This document shows positions 1 to 11,560 of a stretch of DNA of 64,000 bases, piece by piece. The DNA is taken from assembly GCF_036324505.1 (NCBI RefSeq), contig NC_086368.1, forward strand, positions 4,226,021 to 4,290,020. Reading direction: 5' to 3'. Both the position numbers and the translations under genes were made by a program. The number at the start of each line of letters is the position of its first letter. Within the stretch, counting starts at the first letter, position 1. This DNA is from Eleginops maclovinus (lineage: Eukaryota; Chordata; Actinopteri; Perciformes; Eleginopidae). Below the pieces are notes generated by a model. That model saw nothing but the letters and a program-made list of their open reading frames with translations, did no database searches and was not told the DNA's origin.

Positions 1-538
1 TCTTTGCAAGCTCTGTATATTCTCACAATGTTTAAATGTGTTACGATATAAGGGTCATGCAGCAAGGATAGCCTATGTGTAACAGGTTCTTAATAAATCA
101 ACGGCCTCCAAAAGAAGAGCTTGCCTCTCTACATTATTTGGTCAATGTGGGTTATTGAACCCGAAGCCTGCTGCTTCGGCCCTGGAAGACTGCAGAGAGT
201 CATCCCCTGTTTTCCTTGACTATGGTCTGGGAGCCGACAGGAAAGTTTAACAAATGTATTCATTCAAGGATACCATTTTGAAATTTCAGAATTTTGAAGA
301 TCCCCTCTCATTAGCCTGTGATGTTTGGAATACGAAAGAAGAAATACAATTTGTCTCCAGTTGTGATAAAACATAAGATGTGTTGTGAATTTTTTGATTT
401 TCTAGCTAGGAAGTGAGTCTTTCTCAATTTCCTCATTTTTGTTGACCACATTTCCTGCTGGGAATGAATTTGCTCTAACTATATGCACCAGTGAGGCTGC
501 AGGCTACTTGCAAACACCCAGGGAATGCCACAATACAT
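1..538. repeat. Copy 1 of a ~540 bp duplicated block (partner at 7748-8412)
   Basis: Nearly identical to 7748-8412, except that the second copy carries 127 extra bases. It holds AATAAA within the phrase 'ttcttaataaatcaac' and a short hairpin (ccgaagc / gcttcgg, 161-179). Similarity fades near 538, where the two copies diverge. The left end is cut by the window, so its full extent is unknown. It has no convincing coding frame. It could be a solo LTR or other transposon piece, or the 3' flank of a preceding tandem pentraxin gene copy; the sequence alone does not decide. Confidence 0.85.
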
Positions 539-639
539 GCAGAGTGTGGGTGCAGATAATGCTGATGCTAGATAACAGGAGGCCTTTGACTAAATGTTCT
601 GCTTTGGGCAAAAAGAGGGCTGCATATTTCTCTCATATT

Positions 640-1700
640 TCTCCACTCCTGATCTGAACCGGAGTGGTGGTTTGTTACTGGACTTCTGGTCTTACGTGGT
701 ACCAGAGCACCCTAGGCAGAAGGTCCATGATCGATTTTGTTATCGTATCATCGGACCGGAGGCCGCATGTTTTGGAAACTCTGGTGAAGAGAGGGGTGGA
801 GTTGGGTTGAGTGGCAGCGGAAGCCTCTGGACAGACCTGGTAAGCCCAAACATGTAGTGCGGGTGAACTGGGAACGTCTGGAGGAGTCCCAAGTCCAGGA
901 GGCCTTCAAGTCACACCTCCGGCGGAGCTTTTCAGGCATCCCTGTGGAGGCTGGGGACATTGAACCAGAGTGGGCGGTGTTCAAAGCCTCCATTGCCGAA
1001 GGTGCGGCGGGGAGCTGCAGTCTCAAGGTCTTAGGTTCCTCAAGGGGCGCTAACCCTCGAACCTCCTGGTGGACACTGGTGGTCATGGAAGCCGTCCGAC
1101 TGAAGAAGGAGGCCTTCCGGGATATGTTATCCCTGGGTTCTCCGGATGCAGTTGCAAGGTAAAAACAGGCCCGAAGTATCTCGGGGTTTTGTTCTCAAGT
1201 GAGGTTAACTATGGAGCATGAGATGGGCCAGAGAATCAGAGCAGCGGGAGCGGCACTGCAGTCGCTTTACCGCACCGTTGTGACGAAGAGAGAGCTGAGC
1301 CAGAAGGCAAAGAAATGGGATTTCTCCGCAGGGTGGCTGGCATCTCCCTTAGGGATAAGATGAGAAGTTCAGTCATCCGGGAGGGACTCGGAGTAGAACC
1401 GCTGCTCCTTTGCCTTGAAAGGAGCCAGTTGAGGTGGTTCGGGCACCTAGTAAGGATCCCACATGGGCTCCTACCTAGGGAGGTGTTCCACACACGTCCA
1501 ACTGGGAAGAGACCGAGGGGTAGACCTAGGACCAGGTGGAGGGATCATATCTCTTCGCTGGCCTGGGAGCAGCTTGGAATCCCCCAGTCAGAGCTGGTTG
1601 ATGTGGCCAGGGGAAAGAGAAGTTTGGGGCTCTCTGCTGGAGCTGTTACCTCCGCGACCCTGACGGAAAAGCGGGAGAAGATGGATGGATGGACAATACT
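640..1700 (+). mobile_element. Defective LINE (non-LTR retrotransposon), 5'-truncated and internally deleted
   Basis: Broken reading frames resemble the endonuclease/reverse-transcriptase polyprotein common in fish genomes (often misannotated as craniofacial development protein 2-like). 857-1162 reads through the linker after the endonuclease (VNWERLEES, AGDIEPEWAVFKASI, RLKKEAFRDML). At about 1165 the frame jumps to the end of the RT domain (KYLGVLFSSEV, IRAAGAALQSLYRTVVTKREL). At about 1310 it jumps again to the C-terminal part (MGFLRRVAGISLRDK, LRWFGHLVRIPHG, RPRGRPRTRWRDHI, 1315-1663). The RT catalytic region is absent, consistent with two internal deletions. The 3' end runs into gagaagatggatggatgg, a short-repeat tail. 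Autonomous movement is impossible. The clade is not assigned. Confidence 0.85.
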
Positions 1701-1707
1701 CTTAAGG

Positions 1708-1715
1708 ATCTAAAA
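1708..1715. repeat. Left target-site duplication of the 1716-3364 hAT element
   Basis: ATCTAAAA immediately before the left terminus; the partner ATCTAATA is at 3365-3372. Seven of eight bases match, the 8 bp length typical of hAT insertions. Confidence 0.75.
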
Positions 1716-3364
1716 CAGGCCTATTCAATTAGCGGCCCATGGGCCGAACCCGGCCCTTCTGAACTTTTTTCTGGCCCACAAGAGGTTGCCTGCAAATCGA
1801 AATGGCATATGTGTAATAGCATAAATAGAAGTAATGTCTGAATCACACTAAATCCGGCGATGCGGCGAAAATGCAGGTTTCTCCATTCATTTGAGTGAGG
1901 CCCGTTGTTTTCCCTGCTGCGCTCTGAGCCACAGGCAAATTACAGCCCTCGTGCAAAACTCAGCTTATTTTGCCTGCGGCTCAGAGCGCAGCAGGCAAAA
2001 TAACGCGCATCTTCAAATGTGTCTGGAAGGTTCGCGGGCCACAGAGACAGTACTTGAACTAAGAACAGCTTCAAGATGTCTCTCTCCAAGCCAAAGAAAC
2101 GTAAAGTTGATTCGGAGAATCGCCAATTCCAGAATGAATGGACTGACAAATATGTATTTACTTTGCCAGCCGCAACAAGTAATAAACCGGTGTGTTTATT
2201 GTGCAACGAATGTATATCCGTGATGAAAGAATAGATTTGGTTGAAAGACTTTGTGCCTTCAAGACAAAGCTAACGATCTTCAAAACAGACCTGCATTTCC
2301 TACAACTCCGTGCATTTATGACCACATCACCCGGGACAAACATAACACCAGTCATAACAGACTTCATGACAAAATTGACTGAAAACTTTACTGACAGATT
2401 CCAAGGCTTCAGCATTCCAATTGAGAGGTATTGCAGTTTGCTCGTGACCCATTTTGCATCAAGCCTGATGCAGACTTCTGTGTAAAAGTAAAAGAGGTAC
2501 TGTCTTGCATTGATGAGAGCCTCTTTCAGATGGAGCTGGTTGATGTGCAGTCTTCCTTTGCTTTAAAACAGCTCCTGCAGTCTGAGGGCGTGGTAGACTT
2601 TTGGTCTAACCATGTTAGCCAGTATCAGTACCCCACAATGAGGAAGGTGGCCTTGTTTATACTGACAATGTTTGGATCTACCTATACTTGTGAGTCTAGC
2701 TTTTCTCATATGAATGCCATCAAAACAAGGGCACGTTGCTCCATGACCAATGAGAAGTTGCATGAGTGTCTCAGGATTGCTCTTACCACTTATGAGCCAA
2801 ACTATGCTGAAATAGCTAAATCAAGGCAGTAATTTCTCTCACTGACTCAAGCAGGCTAAACATGACAGAAGTCTGCGGTATGCAGATCTGTTTTTATGCT
2901 CATTCATGTTGTGGTCATTCAAACAAGCCTACTCACTGTTTCGCAAACTGTAAAAATGTTTCCAAGACATGAATGTTGTTGTGAGTCTGATGGCTATGGT
3001 TCTCCTTTGTTCTATTTGCATTTAGCATTACATTTTATGGATGTGTGTTGTTTTCAAAGCACCTTATGTATGCTTGGAAGTGTTGAGGATATTATAAACA
3101 GGGCTACATTGTGCACTTTTGTGTCGAGCCTGGTAACCATAGCTTTCCTACTTCTTTTGTATGGACTGGTTGCTTTCTGCAATGATGTATAATGAAAAAA
3201 AGGAATGCACGTGTTCTAGTAGTTAATTTAATGTATCAGTATCTATTAACACTACTGTAAGTAAGAGTTATTTGTAGTGATTCCTTGACAAAGTATTGTG
3301 TGGCCCACAAACCCCCTGTGATTTTCCTATTTGGCCCACTTGCTAATGAAGTTGAATAGCCCTG
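1716..3364 (+). mobile_element. Internally deleted hAT DNA transposon (GTF2IRD2/ZBED-like transposase)
   Basis: The left end begins CAGGCCTATTCAATTAGC. The right end, read as reverse complement, begins CAGGGCTATTCAACTTCATT. These are imperfect terminal inverted repeats of hAT type, flanked by an 8 bp duplication with one mismatch. Both subterminal regions are rich in 'ggcccac/ggcccat' motifs. The element is 1649 bp, too short for a complete hAT transposase, and its coding remnants lie in different frames. It sits 8 bp beyond an 'actcttaagg' stretch following the LINE tail, so it inserted into or next to older transposon debris. Confidence 0.85.
2076..2832 (+). pseudogene. Broken hAT transposase (BED-like N-terminus, deleted middle, dimerisation C-terminus)
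   Basis: The frame from ATG 2076 encodes MSLSKPKKRKVDSENRQFQ, a basic nuclear-localisation-like start, then a zinc-finger-like KPVCLLCNE, and stops at 2232-2234. The sequence resumes in another frame near 2230 (RIDLVERLCAFKTKLTIF, FMTKLTENFTDRF) and ends in a third (2431-2832: QYPTMRKVALFILTMFGS, CESSFSHMNAIKTRARCSM, LHECLRIALTTYEP). The last part matches the hAT family C-terminal dimerisation domain as found in GTF2IRD2/ZBED/FAM200-like proteins. Most of the catalytic core is missing. The gene is dead; the C-terminal homology is clear, the exact family less so. Confidence 0.85.
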
Positions 3365-3372
3365 ATCTAATA
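3365..3372. repeat. Right target-site duplication of the hAT element
   Basis: ATCTAATA directly after the right terminus, matching ATCTAAAA at 1708-1715 at 7 of 8 positions. Confidence 0.75.
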
Positions 3373-3425
3373 GATATCACACCCTATGGCTCAATATCAT
3401 TTTTTTCCAAAATGTGGGGAAGGAG

Positions 3426-3793
3426 GATAGGTAAATATAGATAAAGAGATCAGTGGTAAGTCTGACTTTTACAGTAACATTAATCCAGGCAATCAGGTGA
3501 TTGCAGATAGAGGTTTTCTGATAGGTGACGACCTGGCTAGGCTGGGTGCCACACTGGTCATGCCTCAATTCTTGAAGGGGAGAAAGCAGCTACCTGGGCG
3601 TGATGTTGAGAGGGCCCGCCAAATATCAGCATTGCGTATTCATGTGGAGCGAGCTATTGAACGGATCAAGATCTTTAGAATTCTGAAAAACACGCTCCCT
3701 CTGACCCTTGTTCCTCTCTCCAGTGACATATTGACTGTCTGTTGTGCTCTAAGTAATCTAAACTTATTAAATAATACTGCTAACAGACTTTGA
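3426..3793 (+). pseudogene. DDE transposase fragment, ISL2EU / PIF-Harbinger-like (DDE_Tnp_4 type)
   Basis: One frame runs RDKEISGKSDFYSNINPG, then VIADRGFLIGD, LGATLVMPQFLKGRKQL, then ISALRIHVERAIERIKIFRI, and stops after LLNNTANRL at about 3791. The 'ADRGF' aspartate and the 'RIHVERAIERIK' glutamate correspond to the second and third catalytic acidic residues of DDE_Tnp_4 (IS4EU/ISL2EU, often with a THAP finger). The N-terminal half with the first aspartate and any THAP domain is absent, so this is a truncated relic. Confidence 0.85.
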
Positions 3794-3799
3794 TTCCTC

Positions 3800-4330
3800 T
3801 CCTCTCACCCTCTATCTAATTGGTAATTTAGAATCTCCTGTGATTACTCTTGTGAAAAAATCTTTGAATCAAAAGATTGGTTGACTGCTGCATTTGCACT
3901 TTTACTTTTTTTTGTTAATAAACGTTGTTAATGTTTTACATGTTTTGTTGTTATTTTTTCAATATTCTTAGGCCTATGTAATGCTTGCTATTCTGTTTCT
4001 GAACGGTATAGGCGCAAGTCGACATTTTGGCGACCCCCTCTGAGTCCTACAAAGGGATTTTTAATTAGTCACGGTAATACGCGACCCCGGGAAAGTGTGG
4101 AGAAGGTTTAAGGGTATCAAAATGAGGATACCGCCCAACCCTAATGTCCATTATCTTTGTATACAATTTTACTTGGTTTCATTGTCATGTTCTCCACCCC
4201 CCTTAATGCCGTACCTAGAACCACATCTAGATAAACAGCACCTCTCCTAACATAACTACTAAGGTATTATTCATTCTTGGGACATAGAGGTACACAAATA
4301 TTTTTGCAACATTCAATAACATTTATTAGG
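3800..4330. other. Non-coding AT-rich spacer
   Basis: A T-rich stretch follows the DDE fragment ('gttaataaacg', 3916 onward), possibly the element's 3' untranslated tail. A short GC-richer stretch around 4010-4110 (gcgacccc, gcgaccccgg) may be a transposon subterminal region. No coding potential or RNA gene is seen. Confidence 0.5.
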
Positions 4331-4435
4331 TAAGTGCTGTTTCTGTTTTTTTCTTTTCAGCACAAGTTGAGGGAACAGTCCACTTTCTATTTAAAACATT
4401 TAATGAAAGCACAATTTAAAACAATGATAATTACA

Positions 4436-4600
4436 ATATTCATGGACAGGATTTCGAGGTGTAGTCTGCAGTTCGGTGGGCTAAGGATTGCACCACTGCT
4501 TTTTGCAGATGATGTGGTCCTAATGGCTTCATCGATCTGTGATCTTCAGCTTCTACCTCCGCGACCCTGACGGATAAGCGGGAGAAGATGGATGGTGTTG
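4436..4600 (+). mobile_element. Short LINE fragment with RT 'FADD' box joined to the LINE 3' tail
   Basis: The frame reads MDRISRCSLQFGGLRIAPLL then FADDVVLMASS, the catalytic palm motif (F/Y-x-D-D) of a non-LTR reverse transcriptase. About 10 codons later it jumps to the element's extreme 3' end (ctacctccgcgaccctgacg, gcgggagaagatggatgg), the same tail as the LINE at 640-1700. It is therefore an internal deletion derivative of the same family. Confidence 0.8.
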
Positions 4601-4639
4601 AAAAGAGACCGTTCCCAAGGAAATACATCTTTTAAAAAA

Positions 4640-4760
4640 CAGAGTTAAGTTTCGAACGCAATAAGACATCGAGAGGGAAAGAGGAAGCAGCGTGGGTTTA
4701 AAACTCTCTCCTGTTCATTGTTGTGCAAATCATCCTGACACAAACGTACTGAAAAGGTAA
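4640..4760 (+). promoter_or_regulatory. Upstream copy of the pentraxin promoter and non-coding first exon
   Basis: A TTTAAA box (4698-4703) lies about 35-40 bp before a transcript-like block ending cctgacacaaacg...gaaaag followed by a splice donor gtaagatca (4757). The same order, with clear sequence similarity, recurs at 5190-5300 next to the coding exons. Similarity extends past the donor (catgatatcc) for at least another 50-100 bp. It could be an alternative first exon or a decayed neighbour promoter. Confidence 0.6.
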
Positions 4761-5189
4761 GATCAAGACATGATATCCCATGAAAATATACAGCATATTA
4801 GTCTGCTCTATGTTGTATGCAACTGCATTTCACGCTGTTAGTTAAAGTGTTCATATCAACATCACAGCATGTTATTGTAAACTACGGGTTCCCTGGAAAT
4901 CTGATAGCTCAACAAGCCTTGCCAGTTTTCTTTTATACACAAGTATGTTTCCGAGGCCCAATCCAGCTCTCCTTCCCCGAGGTGCCACAACGGTACACAA
5001 CTTTGACAAGACTTCTCCAGTAATACTGTTTGAAGATCATGTTGTTGTTATATCCAGACCACAATGTGGTTATGATGGGTAGTTTCGGTCATAAGTTGGG
5101 GGAGGAAAGGTGTGAGACACGTTGTCTCTATGTTACTAAATACATATTTGATTGTTCATTGTGTTATTATGAGGTGTGTACCAGGATGC

Positions 5190-5300
5190 ATAATAAAACA
5201 AATAGATTCAATATTGAGAGGAATGAGGTTGCAATGAGGGTATAAAACTCATTCAGATTCACTGTCCACAACATCCTGACACAGACTTAAAGGTAAGATC
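5190..5300 (+). promoter_or_regulatory. Proximal pentraxin promoter and 5'UTR exon
   Basis: A TATAAA box at 5241-5246 precedes a likely transcription start about 30 bp downstream. The short 5'UTR exon ends at 5292 (cttaaag), followed by the donor gtaagatca. Its intron (5293-5426) ends tttctatcag directly before the ATG at 5427, so the start codon is the first codon of the next exon. Inferred from position and motifs. Confidence 0.65.
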
Positions 5301-5426
5301 ATAACATGATATCCAATGCAAAATAGAGCATATGTGTATGTTACAGCAGGTTATTAGCAGCACAACAGCATTTCATTTTCTGGCTGTGAACTACCATTTT
5401 CTTTCATCTCTTTTTATTTCTATCAG

Positions 5427-7111
<1,685 letters not shown>

Positions 7112-7747
7112 AAACAAATATATAAATGTCATACTCCTTACAAGGCTTTTTCTTTTGAGTATGAAATTCAAACACCCTGTTAACCTGAACAGTGGCATCA
7201 ATCAGCTCGATCAGCACAATTACCTAACTTCTAACCAGCATCTTAAATGTGTGTGTTTAATTTTCTCATTAAATCTGCAAATTGTTATTTGTAATTAGAT
7301 GACATTTGTGATGTGTCCTTTTGTCTGCCATGTTTGCTGAAACTTGTATGATGGTCTTCCTGAAAGTTCATTAAAAATGGCACATGCTGCAGTCCTGTCT
7401 CATGTCCGTCATTCTGACAAAAATCATTGAATAATATTCAGTTTTTTGCATTTATTGCATACTTTTGACCTTTTGTTTATGATATAATGGTCGTATCAGA
7501 ATCAATGTTAATACACAAGTTCAATGCTGACGCCTTAAGAGAAGTGGCTTGTAACTACAACGACTACTACTATATATTCATCCTTATTTTGTGGGTTTTT
7601 CACCCTGCATTATATAACACCATTTCATTTATGTTCATAAAGCTTTTTGAAAAAAACACAATGGTCTCATTCATAAATGTTAATTTCACCTTTTAGGCTA
7701 CAAGCAAAACCAGAACCTTTTAAAACTTAAAATTTAAAGACGTGAGC

Positions 7748-8412
7748 TCTTTGCAAGCTCTGTATATTCTCACAATGTTTAAATGTGTTACGATATAAGG
7801 GTCATGCAGCGGCAGATCGCCTTTACCTTTTAGAGAGAGAGGGGGTTGTGGCGCGTGCATGCATGTGTGTGCATGAGAGTGAGCAAGCGAGAGGGAGGGA
7901 GCGCGTATGTGTCGAGAGAAGGGAACGGAACAGCAGCAAGGATAGCCTATGTGTAACAGGTTCTTAATAAATCAACGGCCTCCAAAAGAAGAGCTTGCCT
8001 CTCTACATTATTTGGTCAATGTGGGTTATTGAACCCGAAGCCTGCTGCTTCGGCCCTGGAAGACTGCAGAGAGTCATCCCCTGTTTTCCTTGACTATGGT
8101 CTGGGAGCCGACAGGAAAGTTTAACAAATGTATTCATTCAAGGATACCATTTTGAAATTTCAGAATTTTGAAGATCCCCTCTCATTAGCCTGTGATGTTT
8201 GGAATACGAAAGAAGAAATACAATTTGTCTCCAGTTGTGATAAAACATAAGATGTGTTGTGAATTTTTTGATTTTCTAGCTAGGAAGTGAGTCTTTCTCA
8301 ATTTCCTCATTTTTGTTGAACACATTTCCTGCTGGGAATGAATTTGCGCTAACTCTAAGCACCAGTGAGGCTGCAGGCTACTTGCAAACCTCCAGGGAAT
8401 GCCACAACACAT
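7748..8412. repeat. Copy 2 of the duplicated block at 1-538, with a 127 bp insert
   Basis: Aligns with 1-538 base for base over long stretches. Extra bases at about 7810-7936 (purine-rich, gagaga and gtgtgtgcatg tracts) are missing from copy 1. It starts ~640 bp after the pentraxin stop codon, in the same orientation as copy 1. Confidence 0.85.
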
Positions 8413-10040
8413 AAAGCTGCAGATAGGAGCTGTAGCAGTAACACCACACCCCTTAAACACCTCTCTTTTGACATTCTTGCTGAATCAATCAAGCATTATG
8501 TGCTTGGTAAGAACTCAGAAAGCCCCTTGTGGTACGGTATGTTGTTGCTGATGTAATGCAGGGCAATTGTTTACCTCAACTGACTGAGAGTTTCACAGTC
8601 AGGCATGTGGTAAAAGTTTAATTTAGCGGACAACAAGGAACACTGTCACATGGGATACCCTTTTCCACTTTGATGTCCTGGGCCCTTTGCTGAGTTATAC
8701 CATTTCAAATGAAGTCCTGTGGCTTCTGAAATACATTTTAAAACACAGTTAAGATTTACCATAAAGGTGAAGGTTCATATTTAATCTATTTAAGGTAAAA
8801 ATACTATTTTCTTTCAAAATTCAGAGCTTAGAAAAGGCAGAAATTAAAGAGAGCAATTCATTATAAGAATCCATATATATTGGATTTCATGTGTTTAGCC
8901 TTTTTTTTTGCAATAATAAATCACTTTTTTTTAAAACATTGTTTAAAATAACACTTTAGATACTTTTCATTGCGTGCTTGAAGGCAAAAAATAATGAATC
9001 CTCTTCATCTTCAATAACCCTTCAGTTTTTTCTTGTGTGTTTCAATGTGTGTATGCGTGCGTGTGTGGTGTATTGGGACAGAATCAACAGAATTCCTCGC
9101 TGTTACTGCTAAAGTGAAGTTGTCTTCACTCAACTGTCTCTCGGGTCTTTAACATCTTGCTTTTGTTTGTTTACACATTAAACAGAAAAGAGTAATTTTT
9201 TTTCATCACATGAGACCAGAGTGTCCTGTGTGTTTATCCAGAAACTAAATGTGTTTTCTCCATACCAGCTGAATGCCAAATAATCACAGGGTTTCACAAC
9301 ACTGATATACCGACTGTGGTTCACTCACTTCTGGATTATTTCAAATTCAATTGGAAAAGCTATTCTCTACCTTTTATCTCAGGCCTTGAGTCTGGGGGAA
9401 TTTGCAAACGTTTTACAATTTTAAAGAACAGAACAGATGCCCTCTTTTATGTTGTTGATTAAATTGTAAGGAGATTAAATATTAAAAAACACAAAACCTT
9501 TATTTTAGACATTAACCTTAAAGAATGAAGGTCAGGTTAATTAAAAAAAGGACATTAATATGGACCCTGGTTTTATTGAGGGGGTGGGGGTGGGGGGTCT
9601 GTGTAGTTTATGGGGTGGCTGAAACTTAGCGCTGTAATGTTTATCAGCTTTGATGTTTGTTCATTAAGGAAAATATGAAAGGAACCTTTAGGTTGTAAGG
9701 ACTGAGACCATGCTGGCTGTAGAGATAAAAGGGTTTATATCTTCTTCTCTTTTTAAATCAGCGTTTCAAATTTAAATATATAATGAAAAATAAATGCCAG
9801 CATTCATATTACGTGGTGTAAAGACTTCAAATAGCACAGATTTTGTTTATGCACAAGTATGCAACATTTAAAATGTAATTAATCATTGAACTGATCACTT
9901 GTAATGACAGTGCCTTAAAGTGGTGTTTCAAGGCCTTTACTAGACTATAAATATTTGAAATCGTAGTTAAAAAATAAAAAAACTGCCAATTAAATATTTC
10001 AGAGGTAGAAAGTGTTAGTTTGAGCCGTTTAAAATCCCAC
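8413..10040. other. Gene-free AT-rich stretch
   Basis: No exon-like frame, RNA gene or recognisable transposon was found on either strand. Contains short runs of T and a g-rich patch (gggggtgggggtggggggt, ~9580). Confidence 0.5.
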
Positions 10041-10100
10041 CACATGTGATCACAGCTGAGATGCAGTACGTAAACAGCTCCCAGGAACACTGGGACATGA

Positions 10101-10990
10101 GCGATGAGTCCTTCACACAAATATGATAAGCTGTTTTTGAAAGCTGTGGTTTTCAGTATTTTAACTTGGACAGGCGCTGAGAATCCACAGTGTCTGATCA
10201 GTAAACCAACCCGTGGTTTGGCTCCTGGAGCAGGGAGTCTGTGTTTCACTTAAAAAGTTCAGGAGGCACGTCGGTACAAGAGGTAATGGATCGCTCCACA
10301 GGAGGACAGGGTTCCGCAGGGACGGACGGCATTTATAGAACACATTCAAAGTAGTTCAACTCGAGCTCGGGACTATCAGCCAATGCCTCCCCTCTGTCCC
10401 CCATCAATGAAGGCCCTCAAAGAAAGAATTAACTGCATTTTCTCATTCATATTTTGGATCATCATTTTTTATTTTCGTTTAGTAAAAGCTTTTAAACTAT
10501 ATAAAGACCATTGTTTAAAGAGATGAAATTTAGTGAAAATACAATGCATAGCTTTAAAATTAATTATTGAACAAATAAAAGCTTTGATAAAACATATATG
10601 TGCATGCTTATGCATACAACAACAACAACAACAATGGAATAAATCTGTAACATATTCTTATGTTTTTACCCTTGAAATATGTTTTAAGACCAAAAGAGGA
10701 AAATATTCCAAACTATAATCACATATATAATTTAGTAATCTTATTTTTTATTTTTTGTTTCCTTTTAAGATAAGGCTTAATAACAGCTTTTAAACTATTG
10801 GGTAAAGAGATGACATTTATTGAAAATTCAGTTGATCAGTTGAATATTTGATGAATAAATGTTTTGCCTTCACAAAATACATTTCAACAGTGCAGGCCTC
10901 GTCAAAAGGTCAAAAATATTTGGGTTTCATCAGGTCGGTGTTTAACCCTCAAAAACAGCTGATCATATTTGTGAAAAGGACTCATCACTC
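10101..10990. repeat. Pair of ~40 bp inverted repeats
   Basis: 10101-10140, read as reverse complement, matches 10949-10990 at about 36 of 40 positions (core aaaaacagct, atcatatttgtg, aaggactcatc). The arms are ~810 bp apart. They may be the ends of a degenerate MITE or two copies of a short dispersed repeat. Confidence 0.65.
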
Positions 10991-11560
10991 ATAGCATATC
11001 AATTGTAAATTCTGCACATGATGCATATTTCTTCTCTTTTAAGTCAGGACTTCTCTCCATGTTTACTGCAGTGTATAGTATTTGTCTCGTGTAAATGTTG
11101 TTACTTTGTTATAAAGGTCTTGATATCATTTTTTAAAAATACATCTCTTAACGGTCAGTTGTTATTTTATTTGTTTCGCTGCATCTTCTTCTTTCTGTGT
11201 CTTTGAATGCATCACATATACCAACGCAAATTTCTATATGTGTAAACCTACTTGGTAATAAAACCCATCTGATCACAGTGTTCTTGGGGAGTGTTATATT
11301 CTGCATTATGAATTATCCCATGTGGTGGGTTTTTAAACAGCTGAAACACTTATTACCTTAAATTAAATAAATTATGAATAAATTAAATAATATATTCCTT
11401 AATAATAAATAAATGTAATATATTTTGGGCCTCAATTTTCTGATATTGACACACTGTCTCTTTACACAATGGTTGAAAACAGCATTTAGATCAAGAGCTG
11501 TAATTTATTGAAAATTAAAAACATTGTAAAATAATTGTGCATACTTAATCACAGATAAGA
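10475..11560. repeat. Degenerate direct repeats (three diverged copies)
   Basis: The order 'agcttttaaactat', 'taaagagatga', 'atttattgaaaat' appears at about 10485-10550 and 10775-10835, and in weaker form at 11470-11520 (acagcatttaga, gtaatttattgaaaat). Spacing is irregular (about 295 and 685 bp), so this is not a simple tandem array. Probably an old dispersed repeat. Confidence 0.45.

Noticed and set aside
2896..3192. 98-codon hydrophobic frame inside the first hAT element
   Set aside because: Lies after the transposase stop, in the element's 3' untranslated part; no known domain.
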